This document shows, piece by piece, positions 23,068-33,161 of a stretch of 64,000 bases of DNA (its first letter is position 1; each line of letters starts with the position of its first letter). This DNA comes from Glossina fuscipes (Eukaryota > Arthropoda > Insecta > Diptera > Glossinidae), in assembly GCF_014805625.2 (NCBI RefSeq), contig NW_023998432.1, forward strand, positions 7,241,243 through 7,305,242, written 5' to 3'. Made by a program: the position numbers and the translations under genes. The notes beneath the pieces are model-generated. The model saw only the letters and a list, made by a program, of their open reading frames with translations, made no database searches and was not told the DNA's origin.

Positions 23068-23391
23068 TTATTTTTTCAAAAAAGTACAATGTTTACATTC
23101 AATTATATTATATATTATATTATAATAGAATTCCATAATTTTATTTGCTTCTTTTTCTCCTTGTATTTGTGTTCTCTCATAGTATGTGCAGTTACATGTA
23201 TCTGGTCCACATATAGCCTTCTCGTCTGACCAAACGCAGTCCTCATAATGTTCGTCATAATTGTTTTGATTTATCGTGAGATTGTTTAAATATTCCAGAT
23301 GTGATTGAATACTGATAAGTTTCTTTGTATCTTCATAGGAAACAATATTCATGAACGTCTTTAAAAATCTGTACATTTTTTTTATTATCAT
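23068..23391 (-). other. Unidentified 107-codon ORF with Cys cluster
   Basis: The peptide has a charged N-terminal half and a cluster CVWSDEKAICGPDTCNCTYY with five cysteines near its middle, followed by an acidic segment and a C-terminal ECKHC. It lies in the same strand and spacing as the Maverick-type genes. Function and family are unknown to me. Confidence 0.3.
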
Positions 23392-23416
23392 ATTTTTTTT
23401 TCCTGTGACGTGTTTC

Positions 23417-23635
23417 TTACTGTATACTCATACGGAGTGTTTGTAAACAATAGTCGATATTGATTTTCTCTTTTATTAAAGTTTGAATTTTCTCTTTGAA
23501 TACCACCACCACCATCACCATCATCACCATCAAAATTTGAAGGTATATCATTAAATTCAAAGCAATAGATATTAAGCTTACGATGTACGTAATTACTATA
23601 AAAGCTGCATTTGACTCTAATTTCACAATTGTCAT
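23417..23635 (-). other. ORF over a Met/Val-rich trinucleotide repeat
   Basis: The frame has a hydrophobic N-terminal half (possible membrane helix) followed by MVMMVMVVVVFKEK, which is encoded by the CACCAC/ATCATC repeat at about 23500-23531. The repeat makes chance openness likely. A small membrane protein is possible but not supported beyond hydrophobicity. Confidence 0.2.
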
Positions 23636-23841
23636 ATTTTAAATTGAAATGGCGGTGGAATGCTAATGCACTTTCAATAATACTTGTGATATTTGCTTCT
23701 TTTTCTATTAAATATTTTAAAAGCTTTAATTACATCATTTATTATAAATAGTTTATAAGCGCCATGTCTTGATGGTCTATTATTATTATTTGTTTGTAAG
23801 ATTGTTATTCGTGGTGATATTGTTGTTGTTGCTTAAATTTT

Positions 23842-24599
23842 TTATTCCGATAATTGGGTTAGCAACTGAAGTGATAAATGTATCATGGTGCGCGTTGTAT
23901 CGTTTGGAAGTCTTATTCGAAAATTTAAATATTTACTTGTGTCAAGATTGAATTTAGCAATTCTATTATCATAAAGTTTATTAGAATGGGATTGTGCATT
24001 ATAAATATTGATAAAAATTAAAATTGCGTATAGTGTTGAACCGTTGATTTTCATATTGGTTTTTTTTTTCTCTTGTTCAAATTCGCGATATTCGAAGAAA
24101 TTTATTTTTAGTTGTCTTTTCTCGTTGACACTTTTACAAGTCAAACAAATAGGTACATCAACATTTTCATATTTGAGATTAAAATGTCTATAAAATTGTT
24201 TCTCAGCCTCCAGTATACCGCCTATATCCATATCGAAATTGATTAACGATCTACCAAATGCCTCTACAGCGTCATCCACTGAAAAGTATTTTAATGGTGT
24301 TTGTTCTGTTGTTTTTTCTTGTTCTTACTGTGTCGTTGGTGCTTCAATAGGTGAAATAGTTGTACTAGTTGTTAACGTTGTAGCATCACCTTGATCTTTT
24401 AAAAATGATCATTGTCTTTAGTTTCGAGTGCTTCACTTACTTTCATCATAACAAATGATACGTTAATTTTCAGAGCACCATCGTTGCGTAGAGTTGAATT
24501 GAACTCTACCGTTTTTGAATTCCAATCTACATCAGGAGTGGTAATAGTGAACGGTATAGGATTACCCATCGCTATTTTTTTTCTTTTACAAACGCGCAC
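23842..24599 (-). pseudogene. Maverick-linked protein, frameshifted
   Basis: Frame 24599-24399 begins with a basic stretch and reads IPFTITTPDVDWNSKTVEF, ending SEALETKDNDHF. One shift later a Thr-rich linker leads into frame 24279-23842 (DDAVEAFGRSLINFDMDIGG, AEKQFYRHFNLKYENVDV). The two look like one gene of about 250 residues broken once and containing a stop in the linker. It directly follows the capsid-like gene (about 140 bp), as minor capsid genes often do in such elements. That role is only a guess. Confidence 0.35.
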
Positions 24600-24742
24600 T
24601 GCTGTGTTTAAAGATATAATGATGAAAAGTAAATGATATATGTAAATATATATGGAGAGAAGAAGAACATTCCCTTGTTTTATAAAAATTCATGTATGTA
24701 TATTATTTTATTGCTATTTTATTACAATTAACAATATTTTTC

Positions 24743-25800
24743 TTACTTCATTTCTAAGTCAAATATTTTATCATGTATAATTAAACAGAATGCTGATGTA
24801 TTAGCTGGTATGTTACTTGAGGCTTTCAATTCAATGCGAATATCGATGGGTCTGCTTTTAACCGATTCATTTTGAAGTATTACATCCAAAAGAACTATGG
24901 GTGCAAGCGTTGGAAACTCATTACGTTTCAATAGCGGATATGAATCGCATGAATAATAACTTTCTTGAAATTTTGAATACATATCATAGAGTAAAGCGAA
25001 TTGATTTCGACTGAAGCTAAGATTCAAATCATCATATGGATATGAAACGGAATTTAGATGTATCTTTACATTCGTTAAATTGCAATGAGTAAATTTGTTT
25101 TCGGCGTTTCGAAATGCTATAAGCAGAAAACGCGGTCGTTCATTTTCACTGGCTAACTTAACATTCCACAAAACAGTAACACTGTGACGAAATGTAGGAT
25201 AATAATACATATCCCAAGTTCTAAAGCATATATTTAACGGTTGACGAGAATAGATTTTCCTAAACCGTTCCAATTTGCAAACATCAGCAAGTTGAACATG
25301 TGGCATCTTCCATGTAATACTCAAAATATTTAATTTAATTTGCTCATTTGCCAGGGTAGTTTTAATAGCCTGTTTATCATCTTTAGATCGTAGTAAAATC
25401 AATTCATGTTTAGAATTAACTATGATTTTATTGAAATCTTCAGCAAATCCAAGTAGCATCTTCAGTGGTATACAAAAGTTGAAATAAGCGCTCACAATAG
25501 TGAGTTCTTCGATATTAAATGGTGACCATCCTGCATTCAGTAGGTTCTCACTCTCACCTTTATTCAATGATGTGATAGTTATTATTTCCGTTGTAATACC
25601 CAAATGACGTGTACGATCATTTTCTATACTGCGAAGCTCATATCGAATTTCATCAAATAGATGCGACATACAATTATTTGACAGTTTTATATTATTAGAC
25701 ATTGTACCATCTTCCTTTGACGCAGTTCCTTCAACATATAGAAAGCTTTCGCTTGGTAGGACATACAAATCTTGACTTTGATTTGATATACGAATTTCAT
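24743..25800 (-). pseudogene. Capsid-like protein of a Maverick/Polinton element
   Basis: The longest open frame in the window: 341 codons from a TTG at 25768, and open about 10 codons further upstream (NEIRISNQSQDLYVLPSES) to a stop, with no in-frame ATG at the front. Recognisable blocks are CMSHLFDEIRYELRSIENDR, YFNFCIPLKMLLGFAEDF, ITWKMPHVQLADVCKLERF and YPYDDLNLSFSRNQFALLYD. I recall this family as common in insect genomes with Maverick-like polymerase genes, and its beta-rich pattern suits a jelly-roll capsid protein. Neither was checked. The missing start suggests loss of the first residues. Apart from that no stop or frameshift is present, which is striking among its decayed neighbours. 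Confidence 0.5.
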
Positions 25801-25979
25801 TATATTTTTAAATGATTGTAAATACGATGTGTAACTGTGATATTCGTTTTTTGTAATTGAATTATGAAATTGTGGTTATTGTAATATATTAATTATATTA
25901 CTCATTTTTTTTGTTTTCTGACTATTTTAGTTGAAACCCCAAACTATATAAAAATTCCTGATTAATTCTACTTAGGGTA

Positions 25980-26594
25980 TTAGTAGTTTTGCTTCGTTTC
26001 GCCTTTCTTGTCGATGTTCCGGTTTAAGCTCTTTTTAATTCTATACATTTTCTTCTTGTTGTTGTTGGTTAATAGTGGTGTACTCCCTGATGATGATACC
26101 AAAGATGTTTCATCAATATTCATGTCTTCTTCTGCATTATGAAAGTCAGCTCTTCCTTTTTCTTGATTACCTACGTAATCAACATATGGAGGATCTTCTG
26201 TATTATGAACTACTTTTGTTGACGCAGCTGCGGTTAGAGGGATATTACGAAATATCCTCTTACCAGCTCTTCCACTCTTTCCGTACTTTAATAAATTCTT
26301 TTTAGTGTTTGTACTCCTTCTACTCCTTCCATTGCTTCAATAAATTTGTTTTGGTTTTTGTTCTTTTTCCTGCGTTTGGTTTATATCTCTAATTAAATAT
26401 GTAGTCATCTGAACATCATTATTACCTATCGCAACATCATTATAATCAATATTATTTACATCATTAATCTCGTTATCATGTTCATTATCGTCGTCGTCAC
26501 CTTCATCACCACCATTGTTATGATTTTCTTTTGAATCATTCGTAAATGATGAGTTCAGTGGTGTAGAAGTTTTATTATCAAGTTTTTTTATTGA
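25980..26594 (-). pseudogene. Low-complexity acidic-to-basic protein, cut by Bel insertion
   Basis: A minus frame is open from a TGA at 26595-26597 down to the stop at 25980-25982, except for one in-frame TGA at 26337-26339. The upstream half is Asn/Asp-rich (a DDDDNEHDNE run), and the downstream half is Lys/Arg/Ser-rich with GKSGRAGKRIFRNIPLTAA and a basic end. The upstream end coincides with the start of Bel/Pao sequence, so the insertion removed its N-terminus. It could be a disordered virion or DNA-binding protein; no family is recognised. Confidence 0.4.
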
Positions 26595-26599
26595 TCAGT

Positions 26600-28000
26600 C
26601 TCAAAGGTTTCGTTATAGGTTGAAATGAGTCTTCGGAATCAAGTAGAGGACTTATATGATCAAGTCTGGGAAGAGGTCATAGATCCCCTAATCAATGGTC
26701 TACATCAAGACAACCATGGCCAACTCCAACCAATGGTTGTTGAAGCGTCAACTAACACTCACCTAAGACACAAAAACCGGTTCATCAACCTACAATGCAA
26801 CCATTTCAAATTCGTTGCCGCTTCCAAAAAGTAGCCATTCCCGAATTCGATGGAGACTACGGCAAATGGAGAGAATTCTACGACCTATTTCTTCACATGA
26901 CCTGCAGCCAATGCCCAATGTACAAAAAATGTGGTACCTATAGGCTAATCTCATAGGAGAAGCCGATCGTTTGGTTAGTCATCTAACGACAACTGAAGAG
27001 AATTACATATCCGCCTGGACAACTTTAGAGGAACGCTACAACAATGGCCGTATTCTTGTCTCAACATTGTTGGAGAAGATCATCAATCATTCAGCCACCA
27101 CTTCAAATGCGACATCCTTAAAAACCCTTCATGACACAACGCGAGATTGTTTGTTGGCGTTAAACAACATTGGAATTAAGACAAAGGAATAGGACCCAAT
27201 GTGAGTGCAATTTAATAAAGTTGATACAGTATCGTGAGTTTATCGATTATCTGTTTAAGCCCTATGCTGCTCGGCTGCAGTACGCCAAGTCTATCCGTCT
27301 TTTATAATGCCAAAGTGTCTCGGCATAAGACGGTCACTAATCTTGATAGTTCAGGCGGATTGAACGCCTTGTGTTCTTAGCGAGTAAAACGCTAGGTTGA
27401 ATTGCTTTATGAGAACTGATTTTCTTTATTTTCTTACGCACTATTTATACTAAATTTTTACACTAAACTATTCTTATCTTATTCTAAACAGGATTGTAAT
27501 TGCTTACTAAATTATCCTTATCCAACACTAGGTTATTCTTATATAAACAGAATTATCACTGTTTACATGCGAAGTGAAGTGTGACATTTTATTTTATCAA
27601 AAGGGCTATGCTGAAGTGGCATAATTTTGTCACACTTCAAGTGGATGCATACGATAGTATGCGATCACACTACAGCACATTCTAGTCAAAAAACTTGATC
27701 GAACTCTTCTTATCAGGTTTGAGCAATCCCTACGCTAACCAAAAGAATTGCCAAGCATTGGTGATCTGTTTTCATTTTTGGAATTTCAATTGCAAACTAT
27801 GGAAACAATAAATCACAAGGAATTGCCATCACATGCAAACCACAAAACGGCTTCTTCAGTTGTACGGACAGACAAGGAGAGTGAAAATGCAAACACTGCT
27901 ACGTAGGGACGCATCCACTACACCAGTGTACCAAATTTCTACAGTTATCCGAAACAGACGGATGGAGATACGTTTAATCAGAAAGGCTATCTTTCAACTG
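26600..28000 (+). pseudogene. Bel/Pao gag remnant with CCHC knuckle
   Basis: Frame 26625-26834 gives a gag N-terminal region. At 26831 in another frame VAIPEFDGDYGKWREFYDLF is the Bel/Pao gag core. Frame 26971-27192 continues with HLTTTEENYISAWTTLEERY and ends ALNNIGIKTKE. The LTR-like repeat cuts in at about 27201, and gag resumes after 27674 with ILVKKLDR and LPSIGDLFSFLEFQL. A perfect CKHCYVGTHPLHQC knuckle (C-x2-C-x4-H-x4-C) lies at 27888-27929, then a partial second one. Three frames are needed, so it is non-functional. Confidence 0.75.
27201..27674 (-). repeat. Hairpin-rich LTR-like repeat, copy 2, inside Bel gag
   Basis: Lies exactly between gag codons for D-P-M (left) and I-L-V-K-K-L (right). 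It contains the shared blocks: GCTGCTCGGCTGCAGTACGCC, hairpin GGCGGATTGAACGCC, hairpin AGCGAGTAAAACGCT, an arm pair GAAGTGTGAC / GTCACACTTC about 40 bp apart, and the end GTATGCGATCACACTACA. On the minus strand it starts TGTAGTGTG and has ATTATAAAAGACGG, a TATA-like promoter word, about 340 bp in. The conserved core starts at about 27235, with 34 bp to its left unexplained. No target-site duplication is clear. Confidence 0.65.
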
Positions 28001-28098
28001 CTTAAAGGCCAGCCACTCTTCCAAGAATTGTTCATCTGGCCCCTGCAGGAAACACCACCCATTGCTGCACCTGAATCAAGCTCCCTGGATCAAATCCG

Positions 28099-28863
28099 GT
28101 GCCAGATAAGATTCAAGCTCGACCGAACCCAACATCATCCACTACTCAACCACCTAGGGTTGAATCAAATGCATCAAGTGCAGTCGTGACGTCAGCAGCA
28201 GCAGACAACTCAATACTACATAAGAATTATTTCTTACTAGCAACGGCAAGAGTAAGAATAATTGCGGCTAACGGAAATTCTGCAAAATTTCGTGCGATTT
28301 TGGACCCCGGTTCATCAGTAAACCTCTTGTTCGAACGCCTAGTCAGGAAATTAGGTGCTTCAACATGTGAAACGTCACCACTTATTGATGGCGTTAAGAA
28401 CGGTCAGAAAAGGGCACCAAGACGAGCAAATGTAAAATTATCAAAAGGTGCCAGCTTCATTACAGATTTGGAAGCCTTCGTTCTTCCATCAATCGTTGCC
28501 CCTCAACCAAGTCATTCAGTGGGCGTATCAGGATGGAAAATTTTGAATAAAAATTTGGCTGATCCATACTTCAACCAACCAGGAAAGGTCGATATTCTAT
28601 TAGGTGCCGAATACTACTTTGAACTAATGCAAAACGGAAAAATAGAATTAAGCAGCGGACTTCAAACATTCTTAAACACATCTCTAGGCTGGATCGTCAG
28701 CGGCAAAGTATCCGTAAATCCAAACTCAACATGCATAGCCACATGCGCTACCTTAACGGGTGATACAGAGGCTGCCAATAATGAGGCACTAAATGATGTC
28801 ATTGAGCGCCTATGGAGAATGGATGACGATGGACTATTTGACAAGGGTTTATCTCAAGACTAA
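28099..28863 (+). pseudogene. Bel/Pao aspartic protease region
   Basis: A 254-codon frame with ATARVRIIAANGNSAKFRAI and LDPGSSVNLL. Asp at 28303-28305 with P-G is the variant D-x-G active site typical of the Bel/Pao protease. The following IVAPQPSHSVGVSGWKIL, KVDILLGAEYYFELM and NTSLGWIVSGKV are family hallmarks. It ends ERLWRMDDDGLFDKGLSQD just where RT should begin. Intact as a frame but translated only as part of gag-pol, so inactive in this copy. Confidence 0.8.
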
Positions 28864-28865
28864 AT

Positions 28866-29345
28866 ACAGTTGCGTATGGTACACGAGCCGCCCCATATTT
28901 AGCCACGAGGTGCCTTTAGAAGATTGCAAACAAGAATGAAATCAGTCACTTTCTAGGTGCCCAGATACTAAAAGATAATTTTTTTGTAGACGATGAGCTT
29001 GCAGGATCAAACACTCTAATAACCGCAATAGAATCCCAACGACAACTGATCCACATCTTAACAAAACATAGATTCAGTTGCCGCAAATAGAGCGCTAATC
29101 ATTCCCAGCTATTGCAAAACATCCCACAGGATCATCGGGAAGCCAACCTTGACTTCAGCAGTGATGATAAGGAATCGTTTGAAACCTTTGGGCTCATCTG
29201 GTTACCAAAGATTGACCACCTTTGTATCAAGGCAAAGGTGGAACCAATGAACTAGGCACAATACGCTCTGTAAGCTCTGATTTGGCAAAATTGTCTGATC
29301 CACTTGGACTTTTAGCGCCTCTTGTAGTAAAGGTAAAAATATTCA
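28866..29345 (+). pseudogene. Bel/Pao RT remnant
   Basis: RT starts abruptly at TVAYGTRAAPYLATRC, mid-palm, so the fingers are deleted at the protease junction. A few bases on, FFVDDELAGSNTL carries FVDD (28983-28994), the catalytic box with Phe in place of the usual Tyr. Then IPQDHREANLDFSSDD and LIWLPKIDHLCIKAKVEP follow, corresponding to the same block in copy 1. Several stops and frame changes. Confidence 0.7.
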
Positions 29346-29919
29346 TTCAACACTTATGGCAATTAAAACTAAATGGGATGAACACTTGCCAGAAGAATTA
29401 AACACCGCATGGACCAACCTCCATGAGAGTTTGGTCACTTTAAACAACTTACAAATCTCCCGACATATCTTCAAGAGCGACCTTCCGACAATAATCCAAA
29501 AGCACCTGTTCGCTGATGCTTCTGAAAAGGCTTTTGGAGCTGCTGCATACATCCGAACCATTTTTAAAGACGGCACAACAATGGCATGCTTCCTAAGTGC
29601 AAAATCTCGAGTAGCAACCCTCAAAAAACAAACGCTTCTGAGATTAGAATTGTGCGCAGCACTCCTGGCTGCACAACTCGCATATCAATTACGTAAGGAT
29701 ATGCAGTTAATTGATCTACCGATTTATCTTTGGACTGATTCCGAGATTGTGCTATCTTGGATAAATTCACAATCATGTTCTTTTCAAACATTTGTGTGCA
29801 AGTGTGTGTTGAGTTCTAAGGATAATCCAGCGGACATTCTCTCAAGGGGACTATCAGCAAAGGCCGTCGCAGAAAGCCAAATGTGGTTTCTTGGGCCATT
29901 ATTTCTACATAGCAGCTAA
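29346..29919 (+). pseudogene. Bel/Pao RNase H
   Basis: Frame 29356-29919 (187 codons) opens with the end of RT (LPEELNTAWTNLHESLVTLN), then HLFADASEKAFGAAAYIR (first Asp), LRLELCAALLAAQLAYQL (Glu) and LWTDSEIVLSWINS (Asp), so three catalytic acids are in place. After FQTFVC a short deletion drops the connecting residues before SSKDNPADILSRGLSA, the C-terminal motif. This is one of the better preserved domains in the window. Confidence 0.8.
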
Positions 29920-30167
29920 GAATGTTGGCCGACACCATTCCTGCCACAACTCTAAGTTCCTACCAACCTTGAACGCAAGAGGGACTCCATTATGGTACAG
30001 GCAACTACATGCAATTATGAGTTGATTTACAATATCGATCATAAGGGTTGTTTCGGCAACAGTGAATCATCTCCTATGTACTTCGCTTCATTCGACTATC
30101 TTCACCCAGATGTTCCTCAAAACCGGATCTTAGAGCGTTCACCACCAAGGAACTTGAAGCTGGACTT

Positions 30168-31400
30168 ATGGTCATAATTTATGCAATTCAGAATTATGAC
30201 TTCCAAAATGAGATCAAACAATTGCAGAACCATCAACAGATTGCAAAACAAAGTCCAATGTGCACACTGTCTCCGTTTCTTGATGACAACGGAATCATTC
30301 GAGTAAGTGGGCGGTTACAAGAATCCGTTCTAAGCGCGCGTTGGTTTAACTACTTTTCAAGCTTCACGACGACAATAATAATAATCAGACAACGTTTCTG
30401 GCCTATAAAAGGAAAAATAAAAGCCAGAGCGACTGTACAAAAGTGTGTACAATGTAGCAAGACACGTCCTAGATTATGTTAACAAGAAATGGTCAATCTT
30501 CCTCAAGCACGAGTAACATCGGCCAGACCATTCATAAACGCAGGTGTTGATTATTTTGGAAAATTATGGATCCACTATAATATAAAAGGAAAGAAGCCAA
30601 CAAAGGCATATGTAGCACTCTTTTGTGGTTTCGCTACAAAGGCAGTTCACTTTGAAGTAGTAAGCGATCTTTCAACCGAAGCCTTCAAGGGAGCACTCAA
30701 ACGATTTATTAGCCGGGGAGGACGCTGTCAAAATATTTATGGTGAGAATGCAACAAACTTTGTTGGCGCCAGGAACAAGTTATCAGAACTCTCTAGTTCA
30801 ATATTTTCCGAAAATGAGAAACAACTCGTTACCTCAACCTTCAGTTCAAAGGGAATACAATTCCATTTCATTCGACCAAGGGCACCTCATTTTGGAGGCC
30901 TATGGGAAACAGCCGCTAAATCAGCTAAACACCTTTTAATCCGCAGTGTAGGCTCAGCTTCATTAACTTATGAAGCATTGGAACCTGTGATCATTGAAAT
31001 AGAAGCAATTTTAAGTTCGCGTCCATTGACTCCCATGTCCAATGATCCATCTGATATTTCCGCCCTAAGCCCTGGGCACCTATTGATTGATGAAGCTCCT
31101 ACAGCTCAAGTTGACACTGAAGCCAGTTCCAAGAAACTTTCACTTCTGTCAAGATGGGAACTCGTCTCTCAAGTTAAATACGAATTCTGGAAAAGATGGT
31201 CCAATGAATATCTTCGCGAGTTACAGCAAAGTCATAAATGGAAGAAACGGTCTTCCAACACAAAGCCAGGAAATATGGTGATCATCAGAGAAGACAACAT
31301 TCTTATCATGAAATGGCCGTTAGGACGAGCTACAAATGTATATCCAGGAAACGATGGATCTGTTTGAATTGCCGATGTAAAAACCCCATCTGGAATTCTT
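30168..31400 (+). pseudogene. Bel/Pao integrase and pol C-terminus
   Basis: Frame 30168-30482 has LSPFLDDNGIIRVSGRLQES and a C-terminal KCVQCSK, the H2C2 domain; its His pair is damaged (HHPxxxPxxH is not legible). Frame 30489-31367 (292 codons) holds the core: INAGVDYFGKL (Asp 1), IYGENATNFVGA (the S-D-N motif reads G-E-N, Asp to Glu), and APHFGGLWETAAKSAKH (Glu 3 present), then the C-terminal ALSPGHLLID and NTKPGNMVIIRED. A stop at 31365-31367 separates the last motif TPSGILKRTINSLALL. Confidence 0.8.
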
Positions 31401-31424
31401 AAACGAACCATAAATAGCCTCGCC

Positions 31425-32340
31425 TTGCTCCTCATTGATGATAAGAATTCAGAAGAACAAATTACTTCAAAGGAAACTAAAGACCAAGATGTTGAGCCAG
31501 AAATCAAAACAATGAGATTGCCTTCAACCAATCTTTTCCTCAAACTGTTAGCAATGTTGCTAATACTCCCCATGGTCTTTGGAACTCGAACAGCCAATCA
31601 GAAACTTGGACCTAAGCTTGGAATCCATTTTGAGGAAATTGGCTCCACTACTATATCCACAAGTCAGTGGAATCTGATTGTATATTATGACCTACCAAGC
31701 TATTGGAGCGTTCCTGGTCAACACAAAAACATCTGCGGAACTTCTGCACAAAAATGAAACCAAATGTTTCATGTCTACACGCTATGGAGCATTTTCAACA
31801 CGTAGAAACTGATTTGGACATCGACAACAGATTACTGCAAAGATCATGAAAGAAAAGAGGTGCAATAGACTTCGTTGGAAATGTCGCACACTCATGATTC
31901 TGAATATGCAGAAAAAATGTCAACAACAATCACTAAATTAGAAGAGATTCATTCATACTGATTTTTGCTGAAGCATCAAACATCGATCGTCAATTCAACA
32001 GCAAATCTTATCAAACAAGGTCTGGCCTCCACTAAGTCAAACATCGACAATCTGCAAATTGAAATTAACAAAATATACAAGGGCGAACAGGCACCTCATG
32101 ACGAGCTATATCAAATCAAATTAACCCAGCTTTTCAACTTAAGCATTATGCACTTAACTCTCATAGCTAATAGATTGCAAAGGATACAAACATGTATTCT
32201 GGATGCGCTGATTGATACCCACCATGGAAAAATCAATCTGTTATTACTAACGCCAGTACAAGTCGAAACCGACATTAGGCAATTCAAAATCCACTTGCCT
32301 CAATCATTAGAGCTGCCTGTTAGTTTATAGAAATTGTAAT
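31425..32340 (+). pseudogene. Envelope-like third gene of Bel/Pao copy 2
   Basis: After pol, frame 31425-31757 has an acidic linker, then a basic/hydrophobic stretch (about 31513-31580, possible signal or membrane segment), then KLGIHFEEIG (31614-31643), identical to copy 1. After several stops, frame 31965-32330 encodes a helical region with [20 protein letters not shown], as expected for a fusion-protein heptad region. This suits retroviral-type envelope genes of Bel/Pao and errantivirus lineages. It is broken by at least two stops and lacks a visible C-terminal membrane anchor. Confidence 0.5.
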
Positions 32341-32505
32341 TCTATAAACTGAATTCTATTTGTAGTGAATTTGCATCGATCGCTATTTTTTACTGTTTCT
32401 TCCATTTTCAAGTGCGGGAAGGAATTGTGGGATGAAACATTTGGTCGAGTAATATCAACTAAGCTAAGTCTTTACTATTCTGAGGTATTAACTGTTATTA
32501 AAAAA

Positions 32506-32809
32506 TGGCGAAAATTCCAAACTGTTATTGTGTTTGTGCCATACACCGCGAGTTATCCCAATGCCAAAACTTGGTGGATTCCTTCCTTTAGTTCCGATCT
32601 TGATATTGTCAGCACTTGGAGGTTTGGCTTCAGGTGGATCAACTATAGTAAAAGCAGTAAATGATATAAAAAATGGAAGAGAACAATTAGCAGAGGCTGC
32701 TCGTCATAACAGACATATTGAATCAATTGGTATGGGGAGAGGATCATATCTTAAACCCTATAGAAAGGGATATGGACTTTATTACAGACCAGCTGCAAAC
32801 AACTTTTAA
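32506..32809 (+). pseudogene. Adenovirus pX-like core protein of Maverick
   Basis: From 32528 the open frame contains MPKLGGFLPLVPILILSALG then a Gly-rich turn, an amphipathic KAVNDIKNGREQLAEAARHN helix and a basic end (GSYLKPYRKGYGLYYR). A Pro/Gly-rich hydrophobic segment followed by a basic Lys/Tyr tail is the signature of the small virion core protein coded next to the protease in Maverick elements. An in-frame ATG is at 32561. The likelier original start, ATG 32506 (MAKIPNCYC), is in another frame, implying one indel near 32535. The stop at 32807 is 2 bp from the protease remnant. Confidence 0.65.
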
Positions 32810-32811
32810 AG

Positions 32812-33161
32812 AACCTACCCAATCGACAGCTAACAGACATCGATCTGATTGAGTACGGTAAACACCTCAAATATTTTAGAGGTGTATTTATACGTGATTC
32901 TTTACCTAAAAACCATTAGCACAAGAATGTGGTATTGTGAATCTAGATACTTCAAACGCTTCTAGAACACATTGGGTAGACTGCTATAAAAAATGCAACT
33001 ATAAAGAATATTTTGATAGTTTTGGAAATCTACAACCGCCAAATGAAATAGTTAATTACTTAAAATCTCCAATCCAACACAATTATAAGCGAAAGCAAAA
33101 ATATAACACTTTTAATTGCGGCCATTTATTTATATTTGAAACTTTCAATAAATATAAATAA
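32812..33161 (+). pseudogene. Adenain-like cysteine protease of Maverick
   Basis: Two pieces: NRQLTDIDLIEYGKHLKYFR then GVFIRDSLPK, and after a one-base shift near 32915 ECGIVNLDTSNASRTHWVDC with the catalytic His at 32970-32972. KEYFDSFGNLQPP supplies the acidic residue, and FNCGHLF the catalytic Cys at 33117-33119. The His..Asp/Glu..Cys order and the C-G-H motif fit the adenovirus maturation protease family. The frame ends FETFNKYK at 33161. The total of about 115 residues is short for the family, so the C-terminus may be clipped. It would process virion proteins. Confidence 0.75.

Larger units (their letters stand above)
22480..26596 (-). mobile_element. Maverick/Polinton (adintovirus-like) fossil, left part
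   Basis: A minus-strand gene block: unknown proteins (22481-23635), a protein with a D/E-rich second half (23842-24599), a 341-codon capsid-like protein (24743-25768) and a low-complexity basic protein (25980-26594). The right part of the same element (32351-35290) holds the pX-like protein, the adenain-like protease and DNA polymerase B. A Bel/Pao element separates the two. No integrase, FtsK-type ATPase or terminal inverted repeat was found, so the element is incomplete. Assignment of this left part depends on the capsid-like protein and on linkage. Confidence 0.6.
26598..32350 (+). mobile_element. Bel/Pao retrotransposon with envelope-like gene, copy 2
   Basis: Gag, CCHC knuckle, aspartic protease, RT tail, RNase H, integrase, pol C-terminus and envelope-like region follow in Bel/Pao order on the plus strand. 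It is inserted between Maverick-type genes. Gag is interrupted by an LTR-like repeat (27201-27674), and the front of RT is deleted at about 28863. I found no LTRs at its edges, so both ends are truncated or were lost. Frames are fairly long, so decay is moderate. Confidence 0.85.

Noticed and set aside
23500..23531. CACCAC/ATCATC array as a possible CRISPR or His-tag-like feature
   Set aside because: Simple trinucleotide repeat with no spacers; the genome is eukaryotic.
31232..31597. 121-codon minus-strand ORF
   Set aside because: Antisense shadow of the Bel pol C-terminus and envelope-like start.
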